Notes: generated from the letters alone by a model not told the origin. Counted from the first letter of the stretch, positions 1-8,075 are shown. The stretch: 64,000 nt of DNA from Paenibacillus sp. FSL H8-0079 (GCF_037991315.1 NZ_CP150300.1:4464001-4528000); one strand, 5' to 3'. A program made the numbers and translations.

Positions 1-1
1 A

Positions 2-1267
2 CAGATCCTGGCAGCAGATGCCTTCGGAGCAGATTATACCTATTTTAGTGTACAAGGCACAAGCAGTGCCATTATGACCATGATCCTGTCTGTATGCACA
101 CCGGGCGACAAAATTATTGTGCCCCGTAATGTGCATAAATCGGTTCTTTCGGCCATTATTTTTTCAGGCGCCAAACCTGTATTTGTCTCACCTTCACAAG
201 ACGTCAATCTAGGTATTGATCACGGAGTGACCACACAGTCTATCCGTCGCGCACTTGAGCGTCATCCAGATGCCAAGGCATTGCTCGTGATTAACCCGAC
301 CTATTACGGTGTAGTTACCGATCTGAAAGAGATTGTTGAGCTGGCACACAGCTATCAAGTCCCTGTGCTTGTTGATGAAGCACATGGCGTACTTATTCAT
401 TTCCATGAGGATCTGCCGTTGTCAGCGATGGCAGCAGGTGCCGATATGGCTGCAACCAGTGTTCACAAGCTTGGTGGCTCCATGACACAGAGCTCCGTAC
501 TCAACCTGAACACAAAGAACGGGTTCGTGAATCCACAACGTGTACAGACGATCTTGAGCCTTCTCACTTCAACATCAACTTCATATATTTTGCTCGCTTC
601 ACTCGACACATCCAGACGTAATCTGGCACTCCACGGTCGTGAAATTGCTCAGAAGGCGATTGAATTGGCTGAGTTCGCCAGACGTTCGATTAACGATATG
701 GATGGACTGTATTGCTTCGGCAAAGAGCTGCTGGGTACAGAAGCTACCTTTAACTATGATCCCACCAAAGTAACGATTCATGTCCGCCATCTAGGCATTA
801 CAGGATATGAGACAGAGAACTGGCTGCGTGAGCATTACAACATCGAGGTCGAACTTAGTGATATGTACAATATTCTGTGTCTCATCACGCCAGGAGATAC
901 GGATGACAGCGTAGATATCTTGCTGAACGCTTTGCAGGATCTCTCCCGTACCTATTATCAAGTGAACCCGGCCCATGAACTGGTGGTTAAAGTTCCGGAT
1001 ATTCCACAGTTGATGCTGACTCCACGGGACGCATTCTACGGTGACACCGAAGTCATTCCGTTCAAGGAATCCGCAGGACGTATTATTTCGGAATTCATCT
1101 ATGTCTATCCGCCAGGAATTCCGATTCTGTTACCGGGTGAGGTTATTACCCAAGAGAACATCGACTACATCATCGACCATGTCGAAGTTGGATTGCCTGT
1201 CAAAGGACCCGAAGATCGCAGCGTAACCAACGTTAAAGTGATTGTGGAAGCCGATGCTATTTTCTAG
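2..1267 (+). CDS. Orn/Lys/Arg decarboxylase family protein, 5' truncated by window edge
   Basis: PLP-dependent basic amino acid decarboxylase of the fold-type I group (SpeA/Cad-like, as in Bacillus YaaO). The reading frame is open from base 2, so the N-terminus lies outside the window. Visible motifs: YFSVQGTSSAIM just after the edge, DEAHG (cofactor aspartate region), and SVHKLGG, whose lysine (codon about 467) should carry PLP. The C-terminal half is the small decarboxylase domain, ending LPVKGPED. It likely decarboxylates arginine, lysine or ornithine for polyamine synthesis; the substrate cannot be told from the sequence. It is followed at once by an intrinsic terminator, so it ends its transcription unit. 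Confidence 0.9.
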   Translation, partial: QILAADAFGADYTYFSVQGTSSAIMTMILSVCTPGDKIIVPRNVHKSVLSAIIFSGAKPVFVSPSQDVNLGIDHGVTTQSIRRALERHPDAKALLVINPTYYGVVTDLKEIVELAHSYQVPVLVDEAHGVLIHFHEDLPLSAMAAGADMAATSVHKLGGSMTQSSVLNLNTKNGFVNPQRVQTILSLLTSTSTSYILLASLDTSRRNLALHGREIAQKAIELAEFARRSINDMDGLYCFGKELLGTEATFNYDPTKVTIHVRHLGITGYETENWLREHYNIEVELSDMYNILCLITPGDTDDSVDILLNALQDLSRTYYQVNPAHELVVKVPDIPQLMLTPRDAFYGDTEVIPFKESAGRIISEFIYVYPPGIPILLPGEVITQENIDYIIDHVEVGLPVKGPEDRSVTNVKVIVEADAIF

Positions 1268-1303
1268 AACAACCCCATTTGTGCTGTAAATGGGATGGAC
1301 TTA

Positions 1304-1336
1304 AAGGACCAAGCCTTAAGCTTGGTCCTTTTTTAT
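1304..1336 (+). terminator. Intrinsic terminator after the decarboxylase
   Basis: AAGGACCAAGC and GCTTGGTCCTT form an 11 bp stem with a short loop, followed by a T-run. Confidence 0.9.
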
Positions 1337-1419
1337 TTTATGGGACAATCGAGTTTGCATTTTCCCGTCTATTTCGTCATTCGAACCGTCCATGAAAATA
1401 CTCGTCTACCTCTTGAAAA

Positions 1420-1453
1420 CAAACAAAAGGCCCCCTGAAATCAAGGAGCCTTC
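1420..1453 (-). terminator. Intrinsic terminator after the DUF1292 gene
   Basis: Read on the minus strand, AAGGCTCCTTGA pairs with TCAGGGGGCCTT (with G-U pairs), followed by TTGTTTGTTTT. Confidence 0.75.
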
Positions 1454-1475
1454 ATGTTATGTTCCAAAAGAATGA

Positions 1476-1793
1476 CTATTCTTGTGATGCAACGAGTTCG
1501 TTGTAAGCCGCTTCAACGCGGTTCCACTCTTCTTCGTCTTCAATATTGTAGAGCACCATTTCCTCGTCTTCTTCTTCCATACGCAGGATGATGCCGTCAG
1601 CTTCAGGATTGTTACGTTCCAGCAGGAGCGCATAAACATGCTTCTCCACGTCAAACGTCTCCACCAAAACCATCTCCACGTCTTGGCCGTTCTCGTCTGT
1701 TAATGTGAGAAGGACTTCTTCATGCTCGTGTTCGTGGTCGTGGTCTTGCCCGCATCCGCAGCCATCGCCGTGTTCATGTGTGTGATCGCTCAT
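1476..1793 (-). CDS. DUF1292 (YrzB-like) protein with His/Cys-rich N-terminus
   Basis: Small cytosolic protein of 105 residues in the DUF1292 family (B. subtilis YrzB type), whose function is unknown. The start was chosen at the ATG before SDHTHEHG because an AGCGAGG-type site lies nine bases upstream; the frame is open further upstream without support. Residues 1-30 are very rich in His, Asp and Glu with a CGCG motif, which looks metal-binding. The rest carries the family pattern LTLTDENGQDVEM and a strongly acidic tail ending in EEWNRVEAAYNEL. It is monocistronic with its own terminator. In many Firmicutes yrzB sits next to yrzL and yrrK; here it stands alone. Confidence 0.85.
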   Translation of the reverse strand: MSDHTHEHGDGCGCGQDHDHEHEHEEVLLTLTDENGQDVEMVLVETFDVEKHVYALLLERNNPEADGIILRMEEEDEEMVLYNIEDEEEWNRVEAAYNELVASQE

Positions 1794-1890
1794 TGAAATA
1801 CCTCGCTTTATAAATAGAAATTGTGTAACCTTGCATATCGTAACATGTTCAATGACCCAGGTCAATTTAACTCACAGGGTAATTTTCGCT

Positions 1891-2445
1891 TCAATCGTTC
1901 AGCGCTGTAATGATTTTCTCCGCTACCAGGACGTAGCTGCTGTTTGCATTTTCTTTAATATGAAAGCCGACTTGGTACTTGCCAGCACGACTGAAATCGT
2001 ACGTAAAATCATATGTGCGGAACCAGAAGTTATCCTTCTGGGTCGTAAGCTCCTGAGACTGGATATCCTTCACCTGACCGCTCGGGTTAGTGATCGTTAC
2101 TTTCACGGCAGCTACATCTGCTGTTAAACTGTCCACTTGTGAAAATACATTGAATTTCAGCTTACCTACGTTAACGTTGCCAAATACAGTGTCTCCCTTG
2201 AAGAGAAAAATATGTACATTCGGTTTGATCACCGTTACTCTCTTGTTGCTGCTATCCCATTTGACGACGCCTCCGGCTTCTCTTACAGGTACATAGGTCG
2301 TTCCATCAATTAGATAACCTCCATCAGCTGCTTCCTTGCCGTTAATGAGAACTCGAATCTTCTCGTTCACCGAATCCGCAAACAATAAAGACCCGCCGAG
2401 CAAGGAGAATACCGTGACACAAAGCAATATTCGTTTCCATTTCAT
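1891..2445 (-). CDS. Exported copper-amine-oxidase-like (stalk domain) protein
   Basis: 184-residue secreted protein. The start is set at ATG-Lys-Trp-Lys-Arg, preceded by GGGGAGGG. Residues 1-24 are a signal peptide (KWKR, hydrophobic core, LLFADS). Residues 29-75 match the copper amine oxidase N-terminal-like stalk domain: IRVLINGKEA, GYLIDGTTYVPVREA, VKWDSSNKRVTV. These domains are common on Paenibacillus surface proteins and are not enzymatic. The second half is beta-rich (TNPSGQVKDIQ, FTYDFSRAGKYQVGFHI), probably an immunoglobulin-like fold. The substrate or partner is unknown. Confidence 0.8.
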   Translation of the reverse strand: MKWKRILLCVTVFSLLGGSLLFADSVNEKIRVLINGKEAADGGYLIDGTTYVPVREAGGVVKWDSSNKRVTVIKPNVHIFLFKGDTVFGNVNVGKLKFNVFSQVDSLTADVAAVKVTITNPSGQVKDIQSQELTTQKDNFWFRTYDFTYDFSRAGKYQVGFHIKENANSSYVLVAEKIITALND

Positions 2446-2572
2446 CCCGTCAATATTCCCTCCCCTGCTGCTAGCTGTTGTACATTTATACTGCAGAGTC
2501 ATCCACAAAGTTGCGCTGTTTTTCATCATTTTTCATTTTTTATCCAGAATTTTTTCCACCCCTTGGAATGCT

Positions 2573-2606
2573 CAAAAAGAGGCGATCCTCATTAAAGGAT
2601 GCCTCT
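2573..2606 (-). terminator. Intrinsic terminator
   Basis: On the minus strand AGAGGCATCCT pairs with AGGATCGCCTCT, then TTTTT. It serves the small Cys-protein gene just upstream. Confidence 0.8.
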
Positions 2607-2644
2607 GTCCTATTATTGTTATATATACGGGATTATACGAAGAG

Positions 2645-2845
2645 TTACGAAGAAGTATGGCGGGTCAATATACAGGGAACGCCCTTGCCTAATGCCCCTT
2701 CAATTCTCATACGTGCAGCATAATCCATTCCTCGCGTACATGGTGTCTTGCATCTCTCACATACATCCGAAGTGACCAACTTCATGGATACACGAATTTT
2801 GTCACTCTTTAACGCGGGAGCTTTCTTTCCTTTTGCCTTTGCCAT
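2645..2845 (-). CDS. Small conserved-looking protein with CxxC motif
   Basis: 66 residues, basic N-terminus (MAKAKGKKAPALKSDK). It has CERCKTPC, giving C-x2-C-x3-C, and a fourth Cys near the end (VPCILT). This arrangement could bind zinc, but no named domain is recognised. A GGGGAATCCGGG stretch lies before the ATG. It has its own terminator. The small size and clean boundaries favour a real gene; the function is unknown. Confidence 0.7.
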   Translation of the reverse strand: MAKAKGKKAPALKSDKIRVSMKLVTSDVCERCKTPCTRGMDYAARMRIEGALGKGVPCILTRHTSS

Positions 2846-2919
2846 CCCGGATTCCCCATTTCCCCAAGTGCTTACTGATGTAATGCATCATATGGGGATT
2901 CGCCCGGTTGTGTGTCTAT

Positions 2920-3099
2920 TTAGAAAACGTATTTAAATAATAAAAATATGACAAGGAGGATACCTCCGAGAATGAGCCAGTTGCTGATTTCATACCAAAT
3001 GCTCTTGCCTCCGGACAGGTATTTCTGTTCATTCTCCTGATGACGCTGACGATGGGTATCGGTCTCAGAGCCATGGGGTGGTTTGCTAAAATCCATCAT
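2920..3099 (-). CDS. Small single-pass membrane protein
   Basis: 59 residues beginning MMDFSKPPHGSETDTHRQ. The first 38 residues are hydrophilic and His/Gln/Glu-rich; one transmembrane helix (WLILGGILLVIFLLFKYVF) ends the protein. GAAAGGGGAATGTACTT precedes the ATG, a usable ribosome site. No family is recognised. It lies between the Cys-protein gene and the ohr terminator, as a single-gene unit. Confidence 0.65.
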   Translation of the reverse strand: MMDFSKPPHGSETDTHRQRHQENEQKYLSGGKSIWYEISNWLILGGILLVIFLLFKYVF

Positions 3100-3189
3100 A
3101 AGTACATTCCCCTTTCAGCAGTTTTGTGTAATCTTAATACCATTATAACCCACAATTGAGTATGGAATTGATTTTTATGCATAAAACAC

Positions 3190-3221
3190 CAAAAAAGCCT
3201 CCGATTTCTCGGAGGCTTCTT
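3190..3221 (-). terminator. Intrinsic terminator of ohr
   Basis: GCCTCCGA and TCGGAGGC form a perfect 8 bp stem, followed on the minus strand by TTTTTTGG. Confidence 0.9.
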
Positions 3222-3245
3222 ATCAACAACAAATAGTATCAATGA

Positions 3246-3665
3246 TTACGCGAGTTCCACGTTAACATTCACGTTTCCTTTGATTCCTTTGGAATATGGG
3301 CAGTAGTCATGGGCAAGTTTCACAAACTTCTGTGCTGTTTCTTCATCCAGACCAAGGATTTTAACTTCCAAATCTACTTGAAGTTTCACGCCGTTATCCT
3401 CAGAGTCCGTCACCAACATTACCGTTGCAGCTACAGTACTTCTTTCAATTTCAACTTTGTGTTTCTTCAATTGAAACTCCAGGGCGGAGTTAAAACAAGC
3501 ACTATACCCTGCTGCAAACAACTGCTCCGGATTGGTAGCTGTCGTCACTTGTCCTCCAAGTTCAGGCGGTGCAGCAACATCCAACATAAACACGTTATCT
3601 GGAGATTGTACGATTCCTTGACGTCCGCCTGTATTGATGACTGTTGTTTCATATAATGTTTTCAT
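3246..3665 (-). CDS. ohr: Organic hydroperoxide resistance protein (OsmC/Ohr family)
   Basis: 139 residues, full length for Ohr. It is a dithiol peroxidase that reduces organic and fatty acid hydroperoxides in the cytosol, using lipoylated partners in characterised members. The two reactive cysteines are visible: C57 in GYSACFNS and C122 in HDYCPYSKGIKGN, with the family motif TNPEQLFAAGY. The start MKTLYET is typical of the family. A perfect palindrome of the OhrR type lies about 80 bp upstream, so peroxide-induced de-repression is likely. No ohrR gene is present in the window. Confidence 0.95.
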   Translation of the reverse strand: MKTLYETTVINTGGRQGIVQSPDNVFMLDVAAPPELGGQVTTATNPEQLFAAGYSACFNSALEFQLKKHKVEIERSTVAATVMLVTDSEDNGVKLQVDLEVKILGLDEETAQKFVKLAHDYCPYSKGIKGNVNVNVELA

Positions 3666-3744
3666 TTGTGAAAACTCCTTTAGTTAATTAGATTTATTTT
3701 TTGACTAAATTTCGATCTCTCTTTTATCGCTAACAATTACATTG

Positions 3745-3763
3745 TACACAATTAAATTGTGTA
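3745..3763. promoter_or_regulatory. Probable OhrR (MarR-family) operator
   Basis: TACACAATT-A-AATTGTGTA is a perfect 19 bp palindrome upstream of ohr. It resembles the AT-rich TACAATT/AATTGTA inverted repeat recognised by OhrR in Bacillus. It sits in the intergenic space between ohr and the divergent chromate transporter gene. Confidence 0.75.
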
Positions 3764-3863
3764 TGTAAATAGTTTGTGTTAAAAAATAATATAGTTTAAT
3801 GCTGCGTTTAAATGAATGACGATGAGGATGATTATAATATAGCTATCTGTAGAGAAAATTGTC

Positions 3864-3913
3864 CTTCCTTAACTGACATCCATCGGATAACCTAGGTCGA
3901 ACCGTTAAGGAGG
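3864..3913 (+). promoter_or_regulatory. Leader hairpin that can hide the chrA ribosome site
   Basis: CTTCCTTAAC (3864-3873) pairs over 10 positions, one of them G-U, with GTTAAGGAGG (3904-3913), which is the ribosome binding site of the chromate transporter gene. The 30-base loop holds a small hairpin (ATCC-ATC-GGAT) and the palindrome ACCTAGGT. This suggests translational control; no known riboswitch class is recognised. Confidence 0.55.
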
Positions 3914-3923
3914 AATAACACGT

Positions 3924-5135
3924 TTGGAGAATAATTTATTTCTAACCCCGGACAAGCCCAAACATAAAGTCAGAGCACTTTCTGAGGTGTTGGCTGTATC
4001 AACCAAACTCGGCCTGACTTCATTTGGAGGACCGATCGCTCATCTTGGTTACTTTCATGAAGAATATGTTGTCCGTAGAAAATGGATGGATGAACGAAGC
4101 TATGCAGATTTAGTTGCGCTATGTCAATTTTTGCCCGGGCCTGCCAGCAGTCAAGTCGGGATTGGAATTGGCATCATCCGGGGCGGTTTGCTGGGGGGAC
4201 TAACAGCTTGGTTAGGTTTCACATTTCCTTCTGTCATTGCGTTAGTTTTGTTCGCTTTCCTTCTACAAGGATTTGATATCAGCCATACTGGCTGGATTCA
4301 CGGCCTTAAGATTGTTGCTGTAGCTATTGTTGCTCAAGCGATATTGGGCATGGGGCAAAAACTAACTCCTGACCGTTACAGGGCAACCATCGCTATCTTC
4401 ACTGCAGCGTCGACTCTTGTGTGGCAGACTGCGTTCACTCCAATCCTTTTTATTGTTATTGCAGGTATGGTAGGCATGATCCATTTCAGAAAAATGACAG
4501 GTACTAAGACAGTAGACTTGTCTATCCCAGTGAGTCGTAACTTGGCAATATTCTGTTTGGCTACGTTCTTTGGAATCCTAATTCTTCTACCGGTATTCAC
4601 ACCATTTGATCGTTCGGGATGGCTGTTATTCTTTGATAGCTTCTACCGTTCAGGATCACTTGTATTTGGTGGAGGGCATGTTGTACTTCCGTTACTGGAA
4701 CGTGAATTCGTCCCTACAGGTCTGATCAACAAGTCCGACTTTTTGGCAGGATATGGAGCAACGCAAGCTGTTCCAGGACCATTGTTCACCTTTGCTGGTT
4801 ATTTAGGAGCGATGATGCGTGGGGTTACGGGTGCTTTGGTCGCAACGATCGCTATCTTTTTGCCAGCGTTCCTTCTGATCGTAGGAGCATTACCCTTCTG
4901 GAATTCTTTATGTAAAAGCTCAAAAATTCAAGGAGCATTTATCGGAATTAATGCAGCCGTTGTAGGTATTTTGTTGGCTTCGTTGTACGATCCGCTTTGG
5001 ACAACTTCGATCCTAACTCCTGTTGATTTTGCACTGGTATGCATGTTGTTTCTAATGCTCGTTTTTTGGAAAGTACCACCCTGGATCGTTGTCATTACTG
5101 GTGCAGCAGGCGGTACAATCATGAACTTTCTCTAA
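3924..5135 (+). CDS. chrA: Chromate transporter, ChrA family (long form)
   Basis: 403-residue inner membrane protein with two tandem homologous chromate-transporter halves. Family motifs: LGLTSFGGPIAHLGYFHEE near residue 31 and its counterpart SLVFGGGHVVLPLLEREF near residue 245; LCQFLPGPASSQVG and GATQAVPGPLFTFAGYLG are the paired PGP motifs. About 10-12 transmembrane segments are predicted by eye. Characterised members efflux chromate in exchange or proton-coupled fashion. The start is TTG, set by AAGGAGG ten bases before it. The gene is alone and convergent with the next unit; the leader hairpin suggests regulated translation. Confidence 0.93.
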   Translation: MENNLFLTPDKPKHKVRALSEVLAVSTKLGLTSFGGPIAHLGYFHEEYVVRRKWMDERSYADLVALCQFLPGPASSQVGIGIGIIRGGLLGGLTAWLGFTFPSVIALVLFAFLLQGFDISHTGWIHGLKIVAVAIVAQAILGMGQKLTPDRYRATIAIFTAASTLVWQTAFTPILFIVIAGMVGMIHFRKMTGTKTVDLSIPVSRNLAIFCLATFFGILILLPVFTPFDRSGWLLFFDSFYRSGSLVFGGGHVVLPLLEREFVPTGLINKSDFLAGYGATQAVPGPLFTFAGYLGAMMRGVTGALVATIAIFLPAFLLIVGALPFWNSLCKSSKIQGAFIGINAAVVGILLASLYDPLWTTSILTPVDFALVCMLFLMLVFWKVPPWIVVITGAAGGTIMNFL

Positions 5136-5137
5136 AT

Positions 5138-5192
5138 AAAAAAGGTACCCAAACACTGCACTTCTTTTTCAAAGCGTCCGTGTTTAGGTACC
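5138..5192 (-). terminator. Long-stem terminator for the downstream minus-strand unit
   Basis: GGTACC-AAACAC and GTGTTT-GGTACC form an interrupted 12 bp stem with a long loop. Only the minus-strand side is followed by a T-run (TTTTTTATTT), so it terminates the three-gene unit read leftwards. Confidence 0.75.
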
Positions 5193-5260
5193 AAATTACT
5201 GCAAGTATGTCTTTTTACCGATGCATGCAGATAATCTATTTATTCTCTTCGTCATTCCAA

Positions 5261-5947
5261 TTAGTTACTCCAGATATCCACTTTCATCTGTGCACACTTG
5301 AAATACTTGGCCTCTGCCGGGCTTGTTGTCAGCTTCAACAGACATTGTAGGTTTCCATGTTGGAATATCCCGCCACTGAGGTCAGCAGCAACACCACCAT
5401 ACTGGTCATCCGCACCAAGCCATACAGACGGTCTCTCGAACCCAGCTGAGAACTGTAATCCGGTGCAGAGCAGCACAGTCAGGTTCTTACGGTTCTGTGC
5501 CTCATCTCCTGCTACGCCATGTGTGGTGAAGAACACCATGTTTTGCTTGAAATCGGTGTACGTTCCATCTGCTTTATAGGCACGAACCATACCATACTTC
5601 TGATTCACGTTCTGAAAAAACGTGATTCCAGCCTTGCTATCCTTCGATTTAATACCAAGCTGAACAGAAATTCCAATGTTCCCGTTCAATTGGAGCGCTT
5701 CCAAGGTAACTGCAATTGCGGTTACTTTCGAGCTGTCAATCAGATGTTTCATTTTTAACTCTGCCGAAGCTCCTGCCGTTGCCGGTGTTGTAACTGTAAT
5801 GGTTCCTCTGTCGGGCAAAGGCTCAAACGTAGACGTTCCCACCACCTCAAGCCAATCCGGTAACGTTCCGAGAAGAAAATCGGCCACAAGCTGTTTGTGG
5901 ACCTTTCCAAAGGGCACGATCTGACCCGCTGCATCACGTATAACCAT
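5261..5947 (-). CDS. Hypothetical beta-rich protein, last gene of a three-gene unit
   Basis: 228 residues, no signal peptide or transmembrane helix. No family is recognised. Beta-strand-rich pattern with a central region VTAIAVTLEALQLNGNIGISVQLGIK and a repeated Phe/Tyr/Gly flavour (FSAGFERPSVWLGADDQYGG). The composition recalls carbohydrate-binding or tail-tip accessory proteins. It starts two bases after the stop of the beta-propeller gene, so the two are translationally linked and probably act together. Confidence 0.7.
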   Translation of the reverse strand: MVIRDAAGQIVPFGKVHKQLVADFLLGTLPDWLEVVGTSTFEPLPDRGTITVTTPATAGASAELKMKHLIDSSKVTAIAVTLEALQLNGNIGISVQLGIKSKDSKAGITFFQNVNQKYGMVRAYKADGTYTDFKQNMVFFTTHGVAGDEAQNRKNLTVLLCTGLQFSAGFERPSVWLGADDQYGGVAADLSGGIFQHGNLQCLLKLTTSPAEAKYFKCAQMKVDIWSN

Positions 5948-5949
5948 CT

Positions 5950-6948
5950 CTACACCTCCACCGAATAGGCTACGCCGATATTATGATCGGTATTGTAATA
6001 CACGTACACTACACCGTCCATAACGGACACCATCATGGATTGCATGTTCGTCGTTTCCCAATTCAATGCCGGAAAATGTATATCTGAAGGTTTGTCCAGC
6101 AGTTGACGAAAATCTGTGCTGATCTTGGCAATGGCAGGCCGAGCTACGGTCGTAACTCCACCTGAAGCATAAGCCGATAACATGCCGAGCCACCACATGC
6201 TCCCTTTGTACATAAATACACCAGCATTGGGTCTCGAAATGTTTTCTCCCGCAGTTAAAGTGGCATCATTACCACCCATTAATGGTCTAGGATCAGCTAG
6301 CCAGCTGCGCCCATCATGAGAATGCCAGATACATTTACGGCCAAAGTCACCGCCGCCCATCACCGAGAAACCGATCCATTTGCCGCCATTTCTAAAGCAT
6401 GAGAAGTATCCTGTATGACCATCACCTGGGAAACCTGGAGGTTTGTCCAGAATCAAACCCACTCTTGTCCAGTTGATCATGTCTACAGAGGTCGCGAGTG
6501 CCGTCGATTGATTGATCCCCAGTCCGTTTTGTTGATAATACATGAAGAATAATTGTTCAACATCGTTCCAGATTACAAATGGTGTTTCCGTCGAATTCCC
6601 AACCACAGTATCCAGATATATCTGTCCGTGTTTGGTCCATGGTCCTGTTGGGCTGTTCGAGTAGGCTAGTCCAATTCCTCCGATGTTATTATGATTGGTA
6701 GAATACGTGGCATAATAATCCGCCTTGGCATCAGTAATAAGCCCCTTTACCTTGATCGCCCGGAACCAATAGATCGATTGTAGCCCCGCCATTGCAGCGG
6801 TATACATAGGATTGTCCATCTTTTTATCAAATTGAGGTGTGTACATCCGTCTGGATTCTGCATCGCAATAATCGTATGGCGCAATAGCCCTATTCGCCTT
6901 CATCGCTGCATCGAGTGCTGCCTGAGCAATATTATCAGTCATAGACAT
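5950..6948 (-). CDS. Five-bladed beta-propeller (GH43/GH32-like fold) protein
   Basis: 332 residues without a signal peptide. The sequence shows the blade pattern of the arabinanase/levansucrase superfamily: YYATYSTNHNNIGGIGLAYS, SPTGPWTKHGQIYLDT, STETPFVIWND, TSVDMINWTRVGLIL, HSHDGRSWLADPRPL and a final blade ending NTDHNIGVAYS. The phrases SNSPTGPW and S.DM.NW are typical of GH43-like proteins that follow and cleave glycans. The catalytic acids are not certain: the propeller may bind rather than cleave. The missing signal peptide is odd for a glycan enzyme and fits a structure-associated or phage-like product. It overlaps the upstream gene by 14 bases. Confidence 0.7.
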   Translation of the reverse strand: MSMTDNIAQAALDAAMKANRAIAPYDYCDAESRRMYTPQFDKKMDNPMYTAAMAGLQSIYWFRAIKVKGLITDAKADYYATYSTNHNNIGGIGLAYSNSPTGPWTKHGQIYLDTVVGNSTETPFVIWNDVEQLFFMYYQQNGLGINQSTALATSVDMINWTRVGLILDKPPGFPGDGHTGYFSCFRNGGKWIGFSVMGGGDFGRKCIWHSHDGRSWLADPRPLMGGNDATLTAGENISRPNAGVFMYKGSMWWLGMLSAYASGGVTTVARPAIAKISTDFRQLLDKPSDIHFPALNWETTNMQSMMVSVMDGVVYVYYNTDHNIGVAYSVEV

Positions 6949-7207
6949 GAGAACTCAACTCCTTCGTGAGCAGGGTATTACCATTTACCGGTGACGAATA
7001 TAAACTATCCGAAGTGTCTTTTAATAGGATTGAACAATCAACAACATTACCCACATTCGTAGCTGGTTCCTGAGTAATACGAATGATAGGGCGAATATCA
7101 GCATTATATGAATACGCTTTCATTTTGTTGATTCCTTTACTTCTCTTACCGTTGTGATTAGCAAACCTCCTTTTCATAGGCACGCCCGGATAATGTTGAT
7201 CCTTCAT
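6935..7207 (-). CDS. Hypothetical protein, first gene of the three-gene unit
   Basis: 90 residues. Basic N-terminus (MKDQHYPGVPMKRRFANHNGKRSKG), then a beta-like segment (KAYSYNADIRPIIRITQEPAT, VGNVVDCSILLKDTSD). The start is supported by AGGAGGG seven bases upstream. The 3' end overlaps the propeller gene by 14 bases. No family is recognised. The tight packing of the three genes implies a shared task. Confidence 0.65.
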   Translation of the reverse strand: MKDQHYPGVPMKRRFANHNGKRSKGINKMKAYSYNADIRPIIRITQEPATNVGNVVDCSILLKDTSDSLYSSPVNGNTLLTKELSSHVYD

Positions 7208-7427
7208 ATTAATCCCTCCTATTGTTTTCTCCCGATAAGTATATTCATGAAGTTGCCTTTATGTTAAAGCATCATGCCCATCTTGCAGCCTAATATTCCA
7301 AAATGAGCTATGAATCATTTAGAACAATCGCCGAACAAAAAATGAAAAGAAATCTGGAAAACTTATTCTATTCTCTATTACTAAAACTTCTGTCCCCAAA
7401 ACTTATTTTACGCCTTCTTCACAGTTC

Positions 7428-7465
7428 ATAAAAAAAGAAAAGAAGCCTTACATCGTAAGGCTTCT
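7428..7465 (-). terminator. Terminator of tRNA-Val
   Basis: AGAAGCCTTAC and GTAAGGCTTCT form an 11 bp stem with a 3-base loop, then TTTTCTTTTTTT on the minus strand. Confidence 0.9.
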
Positions 7466-7471
7466 CATGTA

Positions 7472-7544
7472 TGATCTGTAGTGGGCTCGAACCACTGACC
7501 CCTACCCTGTCAAGATAGTGCTCTCCCAGCTGAGCTAACAGATC
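7472..7544 (-). tRNA. tRNA-Val(GAC)
   Basis: 73 bases with full cloverleaf: acceptor GATCTGT/ACAGATC plus discriminator A, D arm GCTC/GAGC, anticodon stem CTATC/GGTAG with loop TTGACAG (anticodon GAC), T arm AGTGG/CCACT with TTCGAGC. CCA is not encoded. It is a single-gene unit with its own terminator. Confidence 0.93.
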
Positions 7545-7688
7545 ATGATATATAATTGTTTCCCAATCAAGTAACAGTATCATATCAAGTAACCGTGTTC
7601 ATTGTCAATAATTTATTTGGTTATAATTCACCCGAAATGGTGCACAATAAAGGAAAGATTACCATTTCTACAGCGAGGTGAATTCCCT

Positions 7689-7946
7689 ATGAGAAACATA
7701 ACAAAACGTCCACCCCTCAATAAATATACATTCACCAAATGCTTCTTCCCCTTCGTTGGGCTTATGGTTCTGATTACAACCGTTACGGGTTGCAGCTTGG
7801 AGCGGGATGAACATACGGTACAATTCCAACAATTACAGCAGCCTAATGAAAATGGTGATTCTCTGCCTGTCTGGTTAGACGTGTACTCCAAATCTGTGAT
7901 TCAAGATGTATATTCTCCGCGAGGGAGCAGTGAAGTCTTACCGTGA
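7689..7946 (+). CDS. Small putative lipoprotein
   Basis: 85 residues from an ATG preceded by GCGAGGTGAATTCCCT. N-terminus basic (MRNITKRPPLNKYTFTK), hydrophobic core (FFPFVGLMVLITT) and lipobox TVTGC-S, so probably processed by signal peptidase II and anchored on the outer face of the membrane. The mature part (about 50 residues) is hydrophilic, Gln-rich, and not similar to any known domain. It converges with the micropeptide gene on the other strand. Confidence 0.55.
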   Translation: MRNITKRPPLNKYTFTKCFFPFVGLMVLITTVTGCSLERDEHTVQFQQLQQPNENGDSLPVWLDVYSKSVIQDVYSPRGSSEVLP

Positions 7947-7961
7947 AGGTTAACAGGTGAA

Positions 7962-8075
7962 TTACTCATCTTCATCCCACTTCCGTGAATATGCTTTCTT
8001 GGTCACGTAATACAACAGAGCAATCATTCCCGCCGACATTAGCAATGTAATTACCATAATGCCTGCCATGCCCAT
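7962..8075 (-). CDS. 37-residue single-pass membrane micropeptide
   Basis: MGMAGIMVITLLMSAGMIALLYYVTKKAYSRKWDEDE is split here for description only by region: residues 1-24 form one transmembrane helix, residues 25-37 a charged cytosolic tail (KK..YSRKWDEDE). GGAGAGGAGGGG lies seven bases before the ATG, a very strong ribosome site, which is the main support for the gene. Function unknown. Confidence 0.6.
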   Translation of the reverse strand: MGMAGIMVITLLMSAGMIALLYYVTKKAYSRKWDEDE

